53,526 nt of DNA from an uncultured Verrucomicrobiales bacterium. Lineage in GTDB: Bacteria; Verrucomicrobiota; Verrucomicrobiia; Verrucomicrobiales; Akkermansiaceae. The stretch spans positions 1-53,526 of the forward strand of contig CALDZJ010000019.1 in assembly GCA_937944055.1 (NCBI GenBank), written 5' to 3'. The translations under genes were made by a program, and so were the position numbers. Below the pieces are notes generated by a model. The model saw nothing but the letters and a program-made list of their open reading frames with translations, made no database searches and was not told where the DNA came from. Positions 8,343 to 16,943 of the stretch are shown piece after piece; position 1 is the first letter of the stretch; each line of letters begins with the position of its first letter.

Positions 8343-9365
8343 ATGTTTATGAAAAAATTTTCTCCCGTGGCGCTTTCGTCTATCATTGGTCTGACAGCGC
8401 TTTTGGCGTCTTGCGGCCCGAAAGAAGAATCTCCGGTGGATCAAGGTGGGGCTCTGAGTTCCACGGCGGACCTTGCCCGTGAGGCTCGTTTTTCGCCTTG
8501 GACGAGTAAGGCTGGCTTACAGTTTAAGATGGAGCAGCTCCCGAGGGATGAATACTTCGCGATGGTGGAGGGGCGACTCAAGGATGGTGCGAATCAATAT
8601 CGTGCGATTTCGGAAAAGTTCGATCGCGAGATTTATCGAGATTTTGCGGTGGTTTGGGGCCTTGGTGAAGAGGAGCTTTTCGGGCATGAGCTGAGCCATT
8701 TACGGGTTGGTTTTCATCGCCATCATTCTCAGGTGTTTACGGACTCATCTGGGGTGGCCCTCCATCAGTTGACGATGCTGCGCCGAGTGGGAGAGGTGGG
8801 TTCTTTGCCAGCTCCAATTTCAACATCATCGACTTCTGCTCTCAGTCCGGAGGTGATTGTTGCTGCTGCGGAGGAGCAGGAGGTGCCTCCGGTGGATTTT
8901 ATTCAGCCGGAGCTGAGAAAGATTGATGAGCCGGAAATTTATCGTGGGAAAGTGCCTGCGGTGACGCCCGCTTCGGGAGCTGCTAAGGCTACTGAGGCGG
9001 CCGGTTCTGCCGGAGAAGAGAAGCAAGGTGCGCTTGAGATTTCTGATGAATCTCTTCCGGGAGTGAAGGAGGGGGTGCAGGCAACTGAGGCTGTTGCGGC
9101 AAATCCTGAGTCGGTGGCGGATGTGAAGCTGGCACTGAAGGCTGATCCTGAAACGAAATCTGAAACGAAATCTGAGGCGAAATCTGAGGCGAAACCTAAA
9201 AGAAAGCCCGCGCCGAAGGTGCTGAGGTATCGGGTGGTGAGTGGAGACACTCTGAGCGGGATCGCTCGGCGTCATGGGGTGAGCGTGCGGAGTCTGAAGA
9301 AGGCGAATGGCCTCCGATCAGATGTGATCCGCTTGAGGCAGGTTTTGAAAATTCCTAAGGCTTAG
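8343..9365 (+). CDS. LysM-domain lipoprotein
   Basis: The reading frame opens at 8253, but the lipoprotein signal MKKFSPVALSSIIGLTALLASC places the start at the ATG at 8343 or 8349. Cys of LLASC would be lipidated. The mature protein has a charged N-terminal region of about 120 residues of no recognised fold, and then a long Ala/Glu/Lys-rich linker with short repeats (ETKSETKSEAKSEAKPKRK). A C-terminal LysM domain follows (YRVVSGDTLSGIARRHGVS..., LKKANGL, LRQVLKIP) and should bind peptidoglycan. It probably tethers an outer or inner membrane to the cell wall. No enzymatic domain is visible. Confidence 0.82.
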   Translation: MFMKKFSPVALSSIIGLTALLASCGPKEESPVDQGGALSSTADLAREARFSPWTSKAGLQFKMEQLPRDEYFAMVEGRLKDGANQYRAISEKFDREIYRDFAVVWGLGEEELFGHELSHLRVGFHRHHSQVFTDSSGVALHQLTMLRRVGEVGSLPAPISTSSTSALSPEVIVAAAEEQEVPPVDFIQPELRKIDEPEIYRGKVPAVTPASGAAKATEAAGSAGEEKQGALEISDESLPGVKEGVQATEAVAANPESVADVKLALKADPETKSETKSEAKSEAKPKRKPAPKVLRYRVVSGDTLSGIARRHGVSVRSLKKANGLRSDVIRLRQVLKIPKA

Positions 9366-9417
9366 GAAGCTCTCAGGAGAGGGGAGTTTGCAAGAGTGGG
9401 AGCTTGCAAGGGCGAGT

Positions 9418-10872
9418 TCACTGGGGGTCGTAGAGCCGTTTTAAGATGGGGAGGCCTCGTTTTAGGAAGTCGGCATCGACTTGGTCGGCGAGATACTCGT
9501 CGAGGAAGATTTGGTAAGGGGCTTTATCGGTCTCGATGATGTGGATGCCACTTGCGGGGGTTTGCTCAAGGGCGGCAGCGAGTTCTGGGAGTCCGGCGAT
9601 GGCTTGGCCGTTTACTGATTCGATGATTTGGCTGGCGATGCGATCGTAGCCGATGGTGGCTTCAGTCGCGACTACGCGGGTGAGGATGACGACTCGGCGG
9701 CGACCTTCTTCGTAATCTTCTGGGCTGCTGAGGACATCGAGCAAGTTTAGCGGGGCGCGGGTGGCCCAGTCTTTACCGTATGCTTCAAGATAGGGCTTAG
9801 AGAGTTCTTGGAAGACGAGGCCGCCCTTGATGAAGAAGGGGGGAGCTTGGTCGAAGCGGTGGGTGGGGACGAGGGGTGAGGGGCTCTTTTTCAGGGTGAC
9901 TTCGATGGTTTTTTGTTCGCCTTCGCGGAGGATTTGTAAGGGGATTTTTTCATCCATGATGGGGGCTCCTTTGACGAGGTGTGGCCAGAAGAGGGTGCCA
10001 TATTGGGGGTGCTGGAAGTAGCCTCGGCGGTCTAGGTCGTTTCCGCTGATGTTGAGGATGACGTCGCCTTTCTTGAGGCCGGCGAGATCACCAGAGCCTC
10101 CGGGGAGGATGCGGGTGATGTAGAGTCCGCCTTTGTCTTCAGGTAGCTTTAGCCAGCCTCGGAAATGAGGGTCCTCGGTGGTGGTGGTGCCGACTCCGAG
10201 GCTGGGGAATCCTTGGTAGCTTCCATCGGCCGCGTCTTTGAGGAAGGCTGAGATGATGTCTAGGGAGATGAGGTCTGAGATTTGGTCATTGGAGTTATAG
10301 CTGGTGAGGATCCCGCTGAGTTTATTGTTGATAAAGGCGGGGAGGGTGAAGGAGTTTCCGGAGGTCTGCATGGAGGCTTTGACGGTGTAGCAGAGGAAGA
10401 AACGACCGGGCACGAAGGTGCTGAGGAGTTCCATCGAGCGGATGGTGCCGAGGGTGCTGAGGGGGGTGCCATTGTTTTCAAATTGGAAGAGGGAAATCTG
10501 GTCACCGGGCTTTGGTGGGTTGGCGATTGTGGCGGGGGTGAGGGCGGAGAGAAAGCCGGGCTGATCTTCTGGAACGAGGAGCGCGAGGTTGGCGTCGTAG
10601 TCGATCATGCTCACTTTGGCGGTGACGGTCTCTGTGCGGTCGGCGGATTGGAGCTCGATGTAGGTGGCATCAGTGGCCATGGCGGCGGTGGTGAGGATGC
10701 GGTTTCCGGCGAGGAGGGTGCCAAGTCCCTGCCGTGAGCGTGCGGGAGATTTTTCCCAGGGCTGTGAGGCGCTGTAGGTCTGAATGGTGGAGTTGATGCG
10801 GACTACGGATTTCTCAGGAGCAGCGAGGGCTGGGAGAGTGAGAGTGAGGATGAGAGTGAGGAGGAGTTTCAT
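9418..10872 (-). CDS. Catalytically dead HtrA/Deg-like PDZ protein
   Basis: A signal peptide (MKLLLTLILTLTLPALA) precedes a trypsin-like fold aligned throughout with the neighbour at 10936-12426. The catalytic triad is broken: the histidine motif TNAHVV has become TTAAMA (Ala64), the aspartate motif DCDLALI has become DANLALL (Asn95), and NPGNSGGP has become TSGNSFTLP, keeping Ser174 without the oxyanion glycines. A PDZ domain follows (GGLYITRILPGGSGDLAGLKKGDVIL), and then a second PDZ-like region beginning IKGGLVFQELSKPYL. It lies 63 bases downstream of the active paralogue in the same direction, so it is probably co-expressed. It may be a regulatory or substrate-binding partner. Confidence 0.85.
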   Translation of the reverse strand: MKLLLTLILTLTLPALAAPEKSVVRINSTIQTYSASQPWEKSPARSRQGLGTLLAGNRILTTAAMATDATYIELQSADRTETVTAKVSMIDYDANLALLVPEDQPGFLSALTPATIANPPKPGDQISLFQFENNGTPLSTLGTIRSMELLSTFVPGRFFLCYTVKASMQTSGNSFTLPAFINNKLSGILTSYNSNDQISDLISLDIISAFLKDAADGSYQGFPSLGVGTTTTEDPHFRGWLKLPEDKGGLYITRILPGGSGDLAGLKKGDVILNISGNDLDRRGYFQHPQYGTLFWPHLVKGAPIMDEKIPLQILREGEQKTIEVTLKKSPSPLVPTHRFDQAPPFFIKGGLVFQELSKPYLEAYGKDWATRAPLNLLDVLSSPEDYEEGRRRVVILTRVVATEATIGYDRIASQIIESVNGQAIAGLPELAAALEQTPASGIHIIETDKAPYQIFLDEYLADQVDADFLKRGLPILKRLYDPQ

Positions 10873-10935
10873 GGAAGGAGAGGTTCCTGAGAGTGTGAGA
10901 GAGGCTGGGTGAGTGGGTGCTTTTTCTTTTCTGCG

Positions 10936-12426
10936 TTAGTCGAGCTGGGCGGCTTTGGTGATGGCGTTCTGGGCCATGATGCGTTTTTGCGCGGCGGGGA
11001 CCTCGGCGGAGGGGATGACGAGAGGGCGGTTCGCGCCGTTAAATTTAATGACGTGGTACTCGGGCGGCTCGGCGGCGTTTAAGATGTCGTGCAGTTGGCG
11101 GAGGGTTTTGATTTTTTGGCCGTTGACTTCCTTGACGACGAGTCCGGTGAAGCCGCCCATGCGGGTGGTGAGCCGGTCTTTTTCGACGCGAGTGAGGACG
11201 ACGACGTCTGGCATTTCTCGGAAGAGGCCTTCTGAGATGTAGTCGGCGTAGATTTGGCGGAGGCGACGGTTGTTAAATTTGTAGCTGGCGAAGAGGTTAA
11301 GGTCTAGGGGTTGGAAAACGAGCCCGGCGAAGAATGTGAAGCGGGGAGTTTGCTCATATTGAATGGAGTAGATCCGAGCGTAAGGGAATTCCTTGAGAGT
11401 GAGTTCTGTTTCGATTTTTTCACCTTTGCGAATGAGGGTGAAGGCGACTTTATCGCCCGCGAATTTACGCTCTACAATCTCGTTCATATCTACGAACTCG
11501 CCTGCGATGCTGATGTTGCCAGCGCTGTCGATGCTGTTTCCGTCGATGCTTAGAAGGACGTCGCCTTTTTCTAAAACTCCATCAGCGGGGCCAGCTGGGA
11601 CGACATTGGCGACGAGGACTCCTTTCCCGTCTTCTGGGAGGTTGAAGGCGCGGCGCATCGCGGGGTTAAAGAGCGGGAAGGGGGAGATGCCGAGGTCCAT
11701 GTAGTGATCATATTTCCCATCTTCGATGTCGGTGAGGAAGCGCTTTACGACGGGCGTGGGGATGATGTAGCCGACGTTGTCTGCTTGGGTGTTCCCTTGG
11801 AAGGCGACGCCGACGACTTTTTGATCTTGGATGACGGGGCCGCCGGAGTTCCCGGGGTTAATGGCGGCGTCAATCTGGATGACGAGGTGGGAATCTGAGC
11901 GGGAGTGGCTGTAACTGCTGAAGTCGATGCGGGAAACGACGCCTTGGGTGACGGAGAGCCGCTCTCCGCCGACGGGGTATCCGATGGCCGAGACGCGGGA
12001 TTCTAGCTTGGGCATGCCGCCAATGGTGAGATGGGGGAGGCCCTCGAAGGGGGTGAAGTCTTGGAGTTCAATGAGGGCTAGGTCGCAGTCGTGGGCGATG
12101 TGGCGCACGCGGGCGACATGTTTCTGGGAGGAGCCTCGGCGGGTGACGAGGAGGCGGCGGCTGTCTGAGACGACGTGGGCGTTGGTGAGGATCTGGTTCG
12201 GCCCGATGATGAAGCCGGTTCCGGTGCCACTAGAGAAGCGCCCGCTATTCCAGGGTGTGCGGTAGTCGGGCACTTGGGTGGCGACTTCGATCTTTACTAC
12301 GGAATCGTAAAGGGTGGGTGCGGGAGGGGTGAGGCTTTGTAAGGGGTGTTCTTTCAGCTGAGCGAGGAGAGAGCTGGGGAGAAGGAGCGAGAGGGAGAGG
12401 GAGAGAAGGAGGGACAGGAGTCTCAT
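10936..12426 (-). CDS. Periplasmic HtrA/Deg-type serine protease, Deg9-like
   Basis: A signal peptide (MRLLSLLLSLSLSLLLPSSLLA) is followed by a trypsin-like domain with an intact triad: His84 (TNAHVV), Asp115 (DCDLAL) and Ser194 (NPGNSGGP). A PDZ domain (GVLVANVVPAGPADGVLEKGDVL) and a second, degenerate PDZ follow. The latter has the FFAGLVFQPLDLNLFASY block that I associate with plant Deg9-like proteins and their bacterial relatives. It should degrade or chaperone misfolded envelope proteins. It is transcribed just ahead of an inactive paralogue, and the pair looks like a tandem duplication. Confidence 0.92.
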   Translation of the reverse strand: MRLLSLLLSLSLSLLLPSSLLAQLKEHPLQSLTPPAPTLYDSVVKIEVATQVPDYRTPWNSGRFSSGTGTGFIIGPNQILTNAHVVSDSRRLLVTRRGSSQKHVARVRHIAHDCDLALIELQDFTPFEGLPHLTIGGMPKLESRVSAIGYPVGGERLSVTQGVVSRIDFSSYSHSRSDSHLVIQIDAAINPGNSGGPVIQDQKVVGVAFQGNTQADNVGYIIPTPVVKRFLTDIEDGKYDHYMDLGISPFPLFNPAMRRAFNLPEDGKGVLVANVVPAGPADGVLEKGDVLLSIDGNSIDSAGNISIAGEFVDMNEIVERKFAGDKVAFTLIRKGEKIETELTLKEFPYARIYSIQYEQTPRFTFFAGLVFQPLDLNLFASYKFNNRRLRQIYADYISEGLFREMPDVVVLTRVEKDRLTTRMGGFTGLVVKEVNGQKIKTLRQLHDILNAAEPPEYHVIKFNGANRPLVIPSAEVPAAQKRIMAQNAITKAAQLD

Positions 12427-12501
12427 GGATAGGGTTAAGCTAAGGCTGGCTGAGTCTTTTTAAAGGAGGAAAATGGCGCGGGGCGGCAAGGAGGGGTGGA
12501 G

Positions 12502-13617
12502 TTAGACGTTGAAGCGAAACTCGATCACGTCTCCGTCTTGCACGGTGTATTCTTTTCCTTCAACGCGGAGTTTTCCTGCTTCCTTGCAGGCGTTTTTGCT
12601 GCCGAGGCTGACGAAGTCATCGTAGTGGACGACCTCGGCGGCGATGAAGCCACGCTCGAAGTCTCCGTGAATGACGCCGGCTGCCGCGGGGGCCTTATCA
12701 CCTTCGGTGATGGTCCAGGCGCGGGTTTCTTGCTCGCCGGTTGTGATGTAGGTGCGCAGGCCGAGGAGGTGATAGACGGCTTTGATGAGGTCGGAGACGC
12801 CGGAGTCCGTGACGCCCATATCGCCAAGGAACTCGCTCGCTTCTTCAGTGGAGAGCTCGACGAGCTCTTCTTCGATTTGAGCTGAAATGACGATGATCTC
12901 TGCGCCGTGGGATTCTGCGGCATAGGCTTTCACCTTGGAGACAAGGGGGTGTGAGTCAGGATCGGCAACGGCGGCGGCGAGGTCTGACTCATTGACGTTA
13001 CAGGCGAAGATGGTGTGCTTTGAGGAGAGGAGGAAAAACTCCCGCATTAGGGCGCGCTCGTCTTCATTGAGTTCTGCGGTGAGGGCGGGTTTCCCGGCAT
13101 CGAGATGGGGGAGAAGTTTGAGGATGAGCTCGAGCTCTGCCTTGGATTCTTTATCACCAGATTTTGCCTTTTTTTCACGTGATTGCTTACGTTTTTCTAG
13201 TGCGGCGAGGTCGGCGAGGATGAGCTCGGAGTTAATGATCTCGATGTCGCGGGTGGGATCTACGGTGCCGAGTTCGTGGATGATGTCATCATTTTCAAAG
13301 CAGCGGACGACTTGGACGATGGCGTCGACTTCACGGATGTTGGCGAGGAATTTGTTACCAAGGCCGGCGCCTTCTGAGGCTCCCTCGACCAGTCCTGCGA
13401 TGTCGACGAACTCGATGGCGGTGGGGATGACTTTGGTGGAATTTGACATCTTGGAAAGAATTTCCAAGCGGGTGTCGGGAACCGTGACCATGCCCACGTT
13501 CGGGTCGATGGTGCAGAAGGGGTAGTTGGCAGCCTCGGCGTTGCGAGTGCGCGTGAGGGCATTAAAGAGGGTCGATTTCCCGACGTTTGGCATTCCTACG
13601 ATTCCGGCCTTGAGCAT
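12502..13617 (-). CDS. ychF: Ribosome-associated ATPase YchF/OLA1
   Basis: This universal Obg-related P-loop protein hydrolyses ATP rather than GTP and associates with ribosomes in translation and stress responses. G1 is GMPNVGKST at residues 8-16, G3 is DIAGLVEGASEGAGLGNKFL, and the usual NKxD is replaced by NVNE (FACNVNESDL), the mark of the YchF branch. A coiled-coil helical domain (ALEKRKQSREKKAK) and a C-terminal TGS domain (LRTYITTGEQETRAWTI, then GSKNACKEAGKLRVEGKEYTVQDGD) follow. The length of 371 is normal. It appears monocistronic. Confidence 0.97.
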   Translation of the reverse strand: MLKAGIVGMPNVGKSTLFNALTRTRNAEAANYPFCTIDPNVGMVTVPDTRLEILSKMSNSTKVIPTAIEFVDIAGLVEGASEGAGLGNKFLANIREVDAIVQVVRCFENDDIIHELGTVDPTRDIEIINSELILADLAALEKRKQSREKKAKSGDKESKAELELILKLLPHLDAGKPALTAELNEDERALMREFFLLSSKHTIFACNVNESDLAAAVADPDSHPLVSKVKAYAAESHGAEIIVISAQIEEELVELSTEEASEFLGDMGVTDSGVSDLIKAVYHLLGLRTYITTGEQETRAWTITEGDKAPAAAGVIHGDFERGFIAAEVVHYDDFVSLGSKNACKEAGKLRVEGKEYTVQDGDVIEFRFNV

Positions 13618-13682
13618 GATGCGGAGGCTTTAGCGCAGGATGGCGGGTGTGGGAACTCTCAAGTCACGAGAGAGGGAGATTT

Positions 13683-14270
13683 TTACTCCTTGGTCTGGAT
13701 GGCGGGAACGGGGCCGGCGGGTTTTAGGTAGTCTGGGACGGTGGAGAGGTCTGGCGCGCTGCTGGGGGTGGCGGGGCTGGGGATGTTAGGGAGGCTGGGG
13801 ATGGAGGGGAGGTTCGCGACATCGGCAGGGAGGATGGCGCTGTCTTCAATGTCCTCGATGGAGGTGCTGCCGCCGTCTGGATTTAGTGAGGGAAGAATGC
13901 CGTATGAGGGGAGCTGGCCGTCGACGTCAAGGTCGGCGGGGTCGAAGTCTTTTGGGACGAGGGCTTTTCCTTTTTTGGGAGTCCATTTCGCTTTGCGGGC
14001 TGCTTTTTTGCGCTTCCAAGCGAGGAGGTCAGCTTTGGAGACTTTCTTTTTGGCGGTTTTTTTTGCCGGTGGAGTGTCTTTTTTGACTTCGACGATGGGC
14101 GGGGTTTTACGGACGAGTTTGCGGAGAGAGAATGTGGAGGATTTGAGCTTGGCGAGCGGGGTCTTCTTGGGGGTGTTGGCCTTTGAGACGGGGGTATGGA
14201 GCGAGGTGCAGGAGGCGAGGCCCAGAGCTAAGATCGCGAGGAGAAGGGGGGGGAGAAGATTTTGCTTCAT
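13683..14270 (-). CDS. Lys/Pro-rich lipoprotein of unknown function
   Basis: The signal MKQNLLPPLLLAILALGLASC marks a lipoprotein cut before Cys21. A very basic stretch (KKDTPPAKKTAKKKVSKADLL, WKRKKAARKAKWTPKKG) is followed by a Pro/Ser-rich, low-complexity C-terminus (LPSIPSLPNIPSPATPSS). There is no recognisable domain. It sits between ychF and the divergent methyltransferase gene. A cell-envelope structural role is possible but not shown. Confidence 0.65.
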   Translation of the reverse strand: MKQNLLPPLLLAILALGLASCTSLHTPVSKANTPKKTPLAKLKSSTFSLRKLVRKTPPIVEVKKDTPPAKKTAKKKVSKADLLAWKRKKAARKAKWTPKKGKALVPKDFDPADLDVDGQLPSYGILPSLNPDGGSTSIEDIEDSAILPADVANLPSIPSLPNIPSPATPSSAPDLSTVPDYLKPAGPVPAIQTKE

Positions 14271-14413
14271 GAGGGGAGGGGCGGCACTTTCTGCTCTGGT
14301 AGGACTGATTTCAAGAGTCTTTGTTCAAAGAAGTATGGATTTTTTTAGATTCGGGTGGGCTTGGTGAGCCTTCAGCCTAGACATTGGCGGTTAAGAAGCT
14401 TGATTGGTTCGCG

Positions 14414-15136
14414 ATGTCAGAAGTTTACGAGTCCGAGCGATATGTGGGCGAATATCTCCTTTTTCATTACGGAAAAGCTAAGGAAATTCTGCCTTGGGAG
14501 ATGGGTCCGGTGGGGGCTCTTGATTTTCCGGTCAGGACGGTGGGGTATTTTTCGGAGGGAAGGGTGGAGAGGTCTCTTGATGTAGGGTGTGCGGTGGGGA
14601 GGTCGAGTTTGGAGCTGAGCCGCGAGAGTGATGAGGTGGTGGGGGTTGATTTTTCAAGGGCCTTTATTGATGCGGCTGAGGAGATGAGAGGTGGTGGTCA
14701 GATGATGTGTCGGCGGCTCGAGGAGGCTTCAGATTATAGTGCAGTGGAGGTTTCAAGACCGGAAGGGGTCGATGGAGTGGGGGTGAGCTTTGAGGTGGGG
14801 GATGCGATGAATCTGCGGGAAGATCTGGGGAGTTTTGATCGGGTGCATGCTGCGAATCTGTTATGCCGATTGCCTGAGCCGCGGAGGTTCCTAGAGCGTT
14901 TGCCGGGCTTGGTGAAGCGGGGTGGGGAGCTTGTGTTGGCGACGCCTTGCACTTGGTTGGAGGAATTTACGGTGAAGGAAAATTGGCCGCAGGGGAGGAC
15001 GCGGGATTGGTTAGAGCAAGAGCTGGGCGGAGATTTCGCGCTGATTGAGGCGGCTGATGAGCCGTTTTTGATCCGTGAGACCGCGCGGAAGTTTCAGTGG
15101 ACGGTGTCTTTGGTGACGAGGTGGCGGCGGGTTTAG
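14414..15136 (+). CDS. Putative 4-mercaptohistidine N1-methyltransferase (OvoA C-terminal type)
   Basis: The ATG at 14414 (MSEVYESERYVGEYLLFHYG) fits the family start better than the upstream TTG. The protein follows the C-terminal methyltransferase of OvoA along its length: YLLFHYGKAKEILPW, ALDFPVR, SLDVGCAVGRSSLELSR (SAM motif I), VVGVDFSRAFI, HAANLLCRLPEPRRFLERLP, ATPCTWLEEFT, and EPFLIRETARKFQWTVS. In ovothiol synthesis this domain methylates 4-mercaptohistidine to ovothiol A. Here it stands alone, about 240 residues, and no sulfoxide synthase domain is in the window. It converges with the gene at 15171. Confidence 0.85.
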   Translation: MSEVYESERYVGEYLLFHYGKAKEILPWEMGPVGALDFPVRTVGYFSEGRVERSLDVGCAVGRSSLELSRESDEVVGVDFSRAFIDAAEEMRGGGQMMCRRLEEASDYSAVEVSRPEGVDGVGVSFEVGDAMNLREDLGSFDRVHAANLLCRLPEPRRFLERLPGLVKRGGELVLATPCTWLEEFTVKENWPQGRTRDWLEQELGGDFALIEAADEPFLIRETARKFQWTVSLVTRWRRV

Positions 15137-15170
15137 GCGATTAATGCCGAGAAGGTGAAGGATGGTTTTT

Positions 15171-16739
15171 TTAACGAGCTGGATCGTCTTCTTCGCTGAC
15201 TTCGAGGAGTCTGAAGAAGTGTGAGGGGCCGCCATCTGGGATGCCTGCGCCCATGATTTGGCCGTTGCCGGTGAAGGTTCCGCTGAGGTCGGTGAAGTGA
15301 TCGAGGTCTTCTGATTGCTGAGCACGATAGCGAACGCCGATGCGGGTGAGTTGGGTGATGCCGATGCCAGGCTCGCTGGTGGTGGCGAGATTGATCGGGG
15401 TGCTGGGGCTACCGGGGGTGAGGCGGATGGCGTCGATGAGGACTTCGCCACGAGCTTCGAGATTAGAGGAGACGCCGGTGGCGCCGAAGATTTGGATAAA
15501 AACGCCGTTAGCGCTGGGCGGGGCGACGAGGCTAGGCTCGATGATCTCGTTCCAAAATCCGTTCCCTCCCTCGAAGGAATTAAAGCCGACATCTGCGCCA
15601 TTGATCGGAGCTCCGTTAATATCGAGCCACTGAAGGCGGTACATTTGGACGTAGCTTTCTCCGGCGCTGAGCTGCATTGCTCGGAAGGAAAATGTGTAGG
15701 TGTCACCTCCTATGATGAAGCCTCCGGCTGCGAGGAGGTTTTGTTGAATTTCCGATTGGTTCGGCGCGCCGCCTTCATCGTTTTGGACGGCGATGCTGAC
15801 TGAGGCGGATCCTGAGAATGCGCGGCCCTCGACGCGACGTGGAAATTGTCCTGAGGTGGAGAGGCAGGACCAGTTTCGTGGGCAGCTCGGGTTGTTAGGA
15901 TCTGCGTTTTCAAAGTCACCGTTAATGATGAATTGCTCACCTAGGGGTTCCCTTTCCTGAACGCGGTGAAAAGGTGCGGAATTTGGGTCGAGGATGCTGG
16001 TGGTCTCAGTCCCGGGGAAGGCGGGCCCGAGGTCTGTCCAAGTGCTGCCATCTTGTGAGCTCTGCGGTTGGTAGATTCTCTCGGCCTGATCGGGCTGCCA
16101 AGAGATGAGGGTGCCTTCGCTGAGCTGAGCCGCCGTGCTGGGGGGGGTGGGAGGATCGACTGGAGGTTCAGTGGGTGGGTTCAGCGGTGATTCTAGGGGA
16201 TTGGGATCAAAGCAGAAGTTGTCGTAAGCGATTGAGGAATTTGGACCCCAGAGAGGGACGATTTTTAGACCATCGACCTCGGCGGGAATCTCAATCGGGA
16301 AGGTGTAGGTTTCCCAGCTGCTGCCATCGCCAATGAGCTGAGGGTAGAGATCGCCAGTGCTGAGTCCTGAGTTTTCACCAGCGTTTGTGAAGTCGATTTT
16401 AAATCCTCCAATGCTCGATCCTGAGAGGATCATCATGTCTTGGGTGAAGTTGTAAGTGTTACCTGCGGTCAGGCCGAGCTCTGAGAGGCTGAGTGCGGCA
16501 CCGCCATTTCCGACCCAGATTCCAAAGCCGCCATCCGCTTCGCTGTGATCGATGATGCCGAAGGCAGCGGGATTTCCGCCGGTCGCCGGGTAGCTGAAGG
16601 CGAAGCTTCCTCCCTCAGCGACTTCAAGCCAGGAGCTGGCTCCGTCTTCAAAGTCACCATTTGGCAAGAGTTCGGCAAGGCTGCTTTGGTTCAGGAGAAG
16701 GCAGGTGATGGGGAGGGAGATTTTTATTGGAATAGACAT
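15171..16739 (-). CDS. Secreted protein with two carbohydrate-binding-like modules
   Basis: A Sec signal peptide (MSIPIKISLPITCLLLNQSSLAE) starts the protein. Two modules begin with the NGDFE...W pattern of CBM4/9/16-like jelly-roll folds, at about residues 27-180 (LLPNGDFEDGASSWLEV) and 270-435 (IINGDFENADPNNPSCPRNW). They are joined by a Pro-rich linker (PPTEPPVDPPTPPS) and followed by short FN3- or propeller-like stretches. No catalytic domain is recognised. A putative LacI-type operator lies 51-64 bases upstream of the start, shared with the glucan locus, so it may bind laminarin-type polysaccharide at the surface. The binding specificity is inferred from context only. Confidence 0.7.
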   Translation of the reverse strand: MSIPIKISLPITCLLLNQSSLAELLPNGDFEDGASSWLEVAEGGSFAFSYPATGGNPAAFGIIDHSEADGGFGIWVGNGGAALSLSELGLTAGNTYNFTQDMMILSGSSIGGFKIDFTNAGENSGLSTGDLYPQLIGDGSSWETYTFPIEIPAEVDGLKIVPLWGPNSSIAYDNFCFDPNPLESPLNPPTEPPVDPPTPPSTAAQLSEGTLISWQPDQAERIYQPQSSQDGSTWTDLGPAFPGTETTSILDPNSAPFHRVQEREPLGEQFIINGDFENADPNNPSCPRNWSCLSTSGQFPRRVEGRAFSGSASVSIAVQNDEGGAPNQSEIQQNLLAAGGFIIGGDTYTFSFRAMQLSAGESYVQMYRLQWLDINGAPINGADVGFNSFEGGNGFWNEIIEPSLVAPPSANGVFIQIFGATGVSSNLEARGEVLIDAIRLTPGSPSTPINLATTSEPGIGITQLTRIGVRYRAQQSEDLDHFTDLSGTFTGNGQIMGAGIPDGGPSHFFRLLEVSEEDDPAR

Positions 16740-16789
16740 GGGAATGGTCTCCCTGTTTAAGCGAGATGAGCTTCAAAGCAAGAATAGAG

Positions 16790-16803
16790 TGCATTAAATT
16801 GCA
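16790..16803. promoter_or_regulatory. Putative operator 1 of the glucan locus
   Basis: TGCATTAAATTGCA, with inverted TGCA ends. It differs at one position from the reverse complement of the TGCAATTTTATGCA core in the operator upstream of the GH81 gene. It lies 51 bases upstream of the CBM-like gene. Confidence 0.55.
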
Positions 16804-16857
16804 TTATTTTCCCAATTGGTTTTTTGGGGCTTGCTAAGAGGGGCTGGAAGTCCGTAG

Positions 16858-16876
16858 GTTGCATAAAGTTACAGGC
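16858..16876 (-). promoter_or_regulatory. Putative operator 2 of the glucan locus
   Basis: On the minus strand it reads GCCTGTAACTTTATGCAAC, matching 17 of 19 positions of the site at 22901-22919. It lies 68 bases upstream of the phosphorylase-like gene and fits control by the LacI-type regulator at 21770. Confidence 0.6.
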
Positions 16877-16943
16877 AGAGCGGTGCTGATGGGATCGATC
16901 TTTCGTAATCTGTGGTGGAATTTTTCTCAAGATATTGAGCCTT

